38,111 bases of DNA from Oscillospiraceae bacterium. GTDB taxonomy: Bacteria > Bacillota > Clostridia > Oscillospirales > CAG-272. Location of the stretch: the NCBI GenBank assembly GCA_009779295.1, contig WREN01000002.1:1-38111 (forward strand). Direction: 5' to 3'. The notes beneath the pieces were generated by a model. That model ran no database searches, was not told where the DNA came from, and worked only from the letters and a program-made list of their open reading frames with translations. Positions 35,376 through 38,111 of this stretch are shown in pieces. Within the stretch, counting starts at the first letter, position 1; every line of letters starts with the position of its first letter. The position numbers and the translations under genes are program-made.

Positions 35376-35954
35376 ATGAAAAAATCTTTTGTAATAGCAA
35401 TTGCCGCGGTTTCTGGCGGTGGAAAAACCACGGTTGTGGGCGCGTTGAAGAAACGGCTTAATAATTCCGCCGTGATTTATTTTGACGATTACGGCGACGC
35501 TGTTGACCTTCCTCCCGGACGTGACATTAACGAATGGGCGGCTGACGGCGGCGACCATAATGAGTGGAATACAGAACCGATTACCACCGATATTGAAAGA
35601 CTGTTACACGAACCGTATGAATATATAATTCTCGATTATCCGTTCGGTTACATGAACGATTGCGTGGGGAAGTACATCGATTTGAGTGTTTTTATAGATA
35701 CGCCGCTTGATGTGGCGCTCGCGCGGCGGATTATCCGCGATTTCACAAGCCGCTCAATGGAAAGCGAATTCGGACTTGACGATGTCGGCGAAGTAAATCT
35801 TGAATCACTTGACGAGTATCTCCGCTGGTATTTGGAACATTCCCGCCCGACATACGTTTGGAGTGTTGAAATATCCAAGCCGGCGGTCGATTTAGTTGTG
35901 GACGGCACGAAACCGCCGGATGAAATTGTTGAAAAGATTTTGGAGGCATTATGA
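35376..35954 (+). CDS. P-loop uridine kinase-like protein
   Basis: Walker A AVSGGGKTTVV; FDDYGD; EYIILDYPFGYMND; VFIDTPLDVALARRIIRDF. Confidence 0.72.
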   Translation: MKKSFVIAIAAVSGGGKTTVVGALKKRLNNSAVIYFDDYGDAVDLPPGRDINEWAADGGDHNEWNTEPITTDIERLLHEPYEYIILDYPFGYMNDCVGKYIDLSVFIDTPLDVALARRIIRDFTSRSMESEFGLDDVGEVNLESLDEYLRWYLEHSRPTYVWSVEISKPAVDLVVDGTKPPDEIVEKILEAL

Positions 35955-36478
35955 TAAAAACAATTAACGCAGAAGAAAAATATTATATCTACACACCGGA
36001 GAAAGAAACCCTTCCGAAAGCGATATTGCAGGTTACAAACGATATTGAAGCGGAATTTTTAACGTCGAACGGCGTTATCGTTTGCGGAACCGAAGGTAAC
36101 GATCTGCACGCGCTGTATGAAACCATGCGCAGAAAATACCGCAGTCTGCCGTATATCATGATGGGGCAAGGTATGGGGTCGTATCTCGTGCGCGATTATA
36201 TTTCGGAACACGGAAAAAACATTGACGGCGCGGTTTTGGTTGATGTTAATCCTAAAAAAGATCACTCGTATAAACAAATTATCAAAAAAATTAAAAAAGG
36301 CAAATGGCTGCCTAACGTTCCGCCGAGTCTTTCGATATTCACGGACGATGAAGCGTTAAACGATACCTTCATCGAAGCCGAACTCAATGACGTTACAAAT
36401 AAATCTTATAGCGAAACGAATCTTCTTGACTTTATCAATTATGTTTACGAAGGCGTTATCGCGTCGAAAATATTATGA
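35951..36478 (+). CDS. Putative alpha/beta-hydrolase-like protein
   Basis: GQGMGSYLVRDYISEHGKNIDGAVLVDVNP resembles a nucleophile-elbow region (Gln in place of the usual residue); ATGA overlap. Confidence 0.45.
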   Translation: MIKTINAEEKYYIYTPEKETLPKAILQVTNDIEAEFLTSNGVIVCGTEGNDLHALYETMRRKYRSLPYIMMGQGMGSYLVRDYISEHGKNIDGAVLVDVNPKKDHSYKQIIKKIKKGKWLPNVPPSLSIFTDDEALNDTFIEAELNDVTNKSYSETNLLDFINYVYEGVIASKIL

Positions 36479-36894
36479 AGAAATATTTAGGCGTTGATTT
36501 CGGCGAGGCGCGGACTGGACTTGCCGTCAGCGATTCGTTAGGACTAATGGCGCACGGTATCGGTACGGTTAAGACGGGCGGGTTCGCAAATTTGATTCAA
36601 GTCATCAAAGAGAAACTCGCGGAATATAGTATAAACAGCATCGTTGTCGGTAATCCCGTCAACATGAACGGTTCGGTTGGCGAGAAGTCGGGAGTAATTC
36701 AAATGTTAGCGGAACGGATTAAAATGGAATTGGGCGTAGAAGTTATTCTTTTTGACGAGCGTTGCACCACGATGACCGCGCATAAAATCCTCAACGAAAC
36801 CGATACGCGCGGAAAAAAACGCAAAGCAGTTATTGATACGCTCGCCGCCGAAATAATTTTACAAAATTACCTTGATTCGATTTCCAAATTATGA
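36475..36894 (+). CDS. ruvX: RuvX/YqgF-type putative pre-16S rRNA nuclease / Holliday junction resolvase
   Basis: YLGVDFGEARTGLAVSD, VVGNPVNMNGSVGEKS, VILFDERCTTMTAHKIL, DTLAAEIILQNYLD. Confidence 0.93.
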   Translation: MKKYLGVDFGEARTGLAVSDSLGLMAHGIGTVKTGGFANLIQVIKEKLAEYSINSIVVGNPVNMNGSVGEKSGVIQMLAERIKMELGVEVILFDERCTTMTAHKILNETDTRGKKRKAVIDTLAAEIILQNYLDSISKL

Positions 36895-36900
36895 TATAAT
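36872..36900 (+). promoter_or_regulatory. Sigma-A-type promoter of rnpB, overlapping the 3' end of ruvX
   Basis: TTGATT (36872-36877), 17 nt spacer, TATAAT (36895-36900). Confidence 0.75.
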
Positions 36901-36904
36901 ATAG

Positions 36905-37308
36905 TTGGAACTAAGCTGTGCAATCGCGTGATAGTTGATCGAAAGATTTTATCATGAGGAAAGTCCGGGCTTCGCAGGGCAGGATAACGGATAACGTCCG
37001 CCGAAGGCAACTTCAGGGAGAGTGCAACAGAAATAAACCGCCGTATTATTAAGATGTGGCAAGGATGGAAAGGCGAGGTAAGAGCTCACCCCGCGCTCTG
37101 GCGACTTAGCGCGGCTGTAAACCCTATCCGAAGCAACACCCACTTGGGATTTGTTTGCCCGACGTATAATCCCACGGGTGGCACGAACGCAGCGGCAACG
37201 CTGCGTCCAGATAGATGATTGCAGTCGAAAATGCTTCGCATTATCGACCTGAAAATGCTCCGCATTTTCGGAACACAGAACCCGGCTTACAGGCTTAATT
37301 CCACCAAA
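36905..37308 (+). ncRNA. rnpB: RNase P RNA, A-type-like
   Basis: GAGGAAAGTCCGGGC, GAGAGTGCAACAGAAATAAACCGCC, AAGGATGGAAAGGCGAGGTAAGAGCTCACC, GATAGATGATTGCAG, ACAGAACCCGGCTTACAGG; P1 pairing TGGAACTAAGC / GCTTAATTCCA. Confidence 0.93.
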
Positions 37309-37366
37309 ACTTAAACCGGTGTCAAACATAAATGGCATCGGTTATGTGTTTTAAGGAGTGAACGAT

Positions 37367-38111
37367 ATGAAAAAATTTTTATTAATTATTTTTATCTGTA
37401 TTCTTTTTTCGGCGTGCAATAAAATAGATTCATTTGTTGAAACAGACGAAACCACCTCCGAGCCGCAAACAATGGAAGAAGATATACCCGTTATTGAAAT
37501 CCTGCCGCCCGAAAATCGAAACGGCGCAGGGAATTTGAGTCAAAGTGGTATGGCGCATATACACGGGGACTGGATTTATTATAACAATTATATAGAAAAC
37601 GGTCATCTTTATAAAATAAATATTCACAATAACGAAAAAATAAAATTAAACGAAGACAACAGTCATTATATACAAATAGTCGGTGACTGGATATATTATT
37701 GTGAAAAAAATATTTATAAAATCCGAATGGACGGAACAGAAAGAACTCAAATAAATGAAGATTCAAGCATCAGCGTAATTGTTTCCGGCGATTGGGTTTA
37801 TTATATTAATACAGACGAAGATTCTTATATTTATAAAATCCGTACCGACGGTACGGAAAGAACTTTATTATTCAATGACAGAAGCGGTATCATTGATGTT
37901 ATCGACGATTGGGTTTATTTTTGGTATTATTGGGATACTTTCATTTATAAAATGCGAACCGACGGTTCTGAAATGACACAAGTAAACAATGAAAGAAGCA
38001 GTGATATTGTCATTGCCGATAATTGGATTTATTATAAAATAGCGGAATCTCCGTATCTGTTATATTATAAAAATCTTTATAAAATGCGTTTGGACGGATC
38101 GGAAAAAACGC
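37367..38111 (+). CDS. DUF5050-like repeat lipoprotein, 3'-truncated by the window edge
   Basis: Lipobox IFICILFSACNK; repeats GDWIYYNN..LYKIN, GDWIYYCEKNIYKIRMDGTERTQINEDSS, GDWVYYINTDEDSYIYKIRTDGTERT, DDWVYFWY...IYKMRTDGSEMTQVNNE. Confidence 0.8.
   Translation, partial: MKKFLLIIFICILFSACNKIDSFVETDETTSEPQTMEEDIPVIEILPPENRNGAGNLSQSGMAHIHGDWIYYNNYIENGHLYKINIHNNEKIKLNEDNSHYIQIVGDWIYYCEKNIYKIRMDGTERTQINEDSSISVIVSGDWVYYINTDEDSYIYKIRTDGTERTLLFNDRSGIIDVIDDWVYFWYYWDTFIYKMRTDGSEMTQVNNERSSDIVIADNWIYYKIAESPYLLYYKNLYKMRLDGSEKT

Overview
This 38.1 kb window looks like a gene-dense chromosomal segment from a Clostridia-like (Gram-positive, anaerobe-type) bacterium. That assignment is an inference from gene content: MscL, Mini-RNase III, an NrdG-like activase, RNase P RNA, and strong TTGACA/TATAAT promoters with strong Shine-Dalgarno sites. 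Main blocks: (1) a GlpA-like FAD oxidoreductase with a C-terminal Cys cluster (-); (2) a MoxR / DUF58 / transglutaminase-membrane-protein operon followed by Mini-III and MscL; (3) a metabolic block with ROK kinase, SGNH hydrolase, two URO-D-like proteins, M81 peptidase, a solute-binding lipoprotein and an 840-aa protein of unknown family; (4) a TtcA-like / cysteine desulfurase pair (-); (5) a compact type IV pilus-like operon with PilC/GspF, four small single-helix proteins and a PilT-type ATPase; (6) nitrilase, DegT-family aminotransferase, polysaccharide deacetylase and a second solute-binding lipoprotein; (7) NrdG, a DUF559 nuclease, PurM-like, ribokinase, an alkyltransferase-like protein, RuvX, RNase P RNA and a DUF5050-like lipoprotein. 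The best candidate for an undescribed system is a family of modular, nested palindromic elements (11208-11274, 14159-14300, 26745-26864, 35251-35365, plus mini forms at 7491 and 30542). They sit between genes, often abutting a stop codon on one side and a Shine-Dalgarno on the other. A related inverted-repeat pair (31661-31707 / 32101-32143) flanks a DUF559 endonuclease gene, and one of its repeats shares an exact 20-nt core with an ORF-less element. The second candidate is the PilT-only pseudopilus operon. No CRISPR array or tRNA was recognised. All family calls come from reading motifs by eye; no database search was run.
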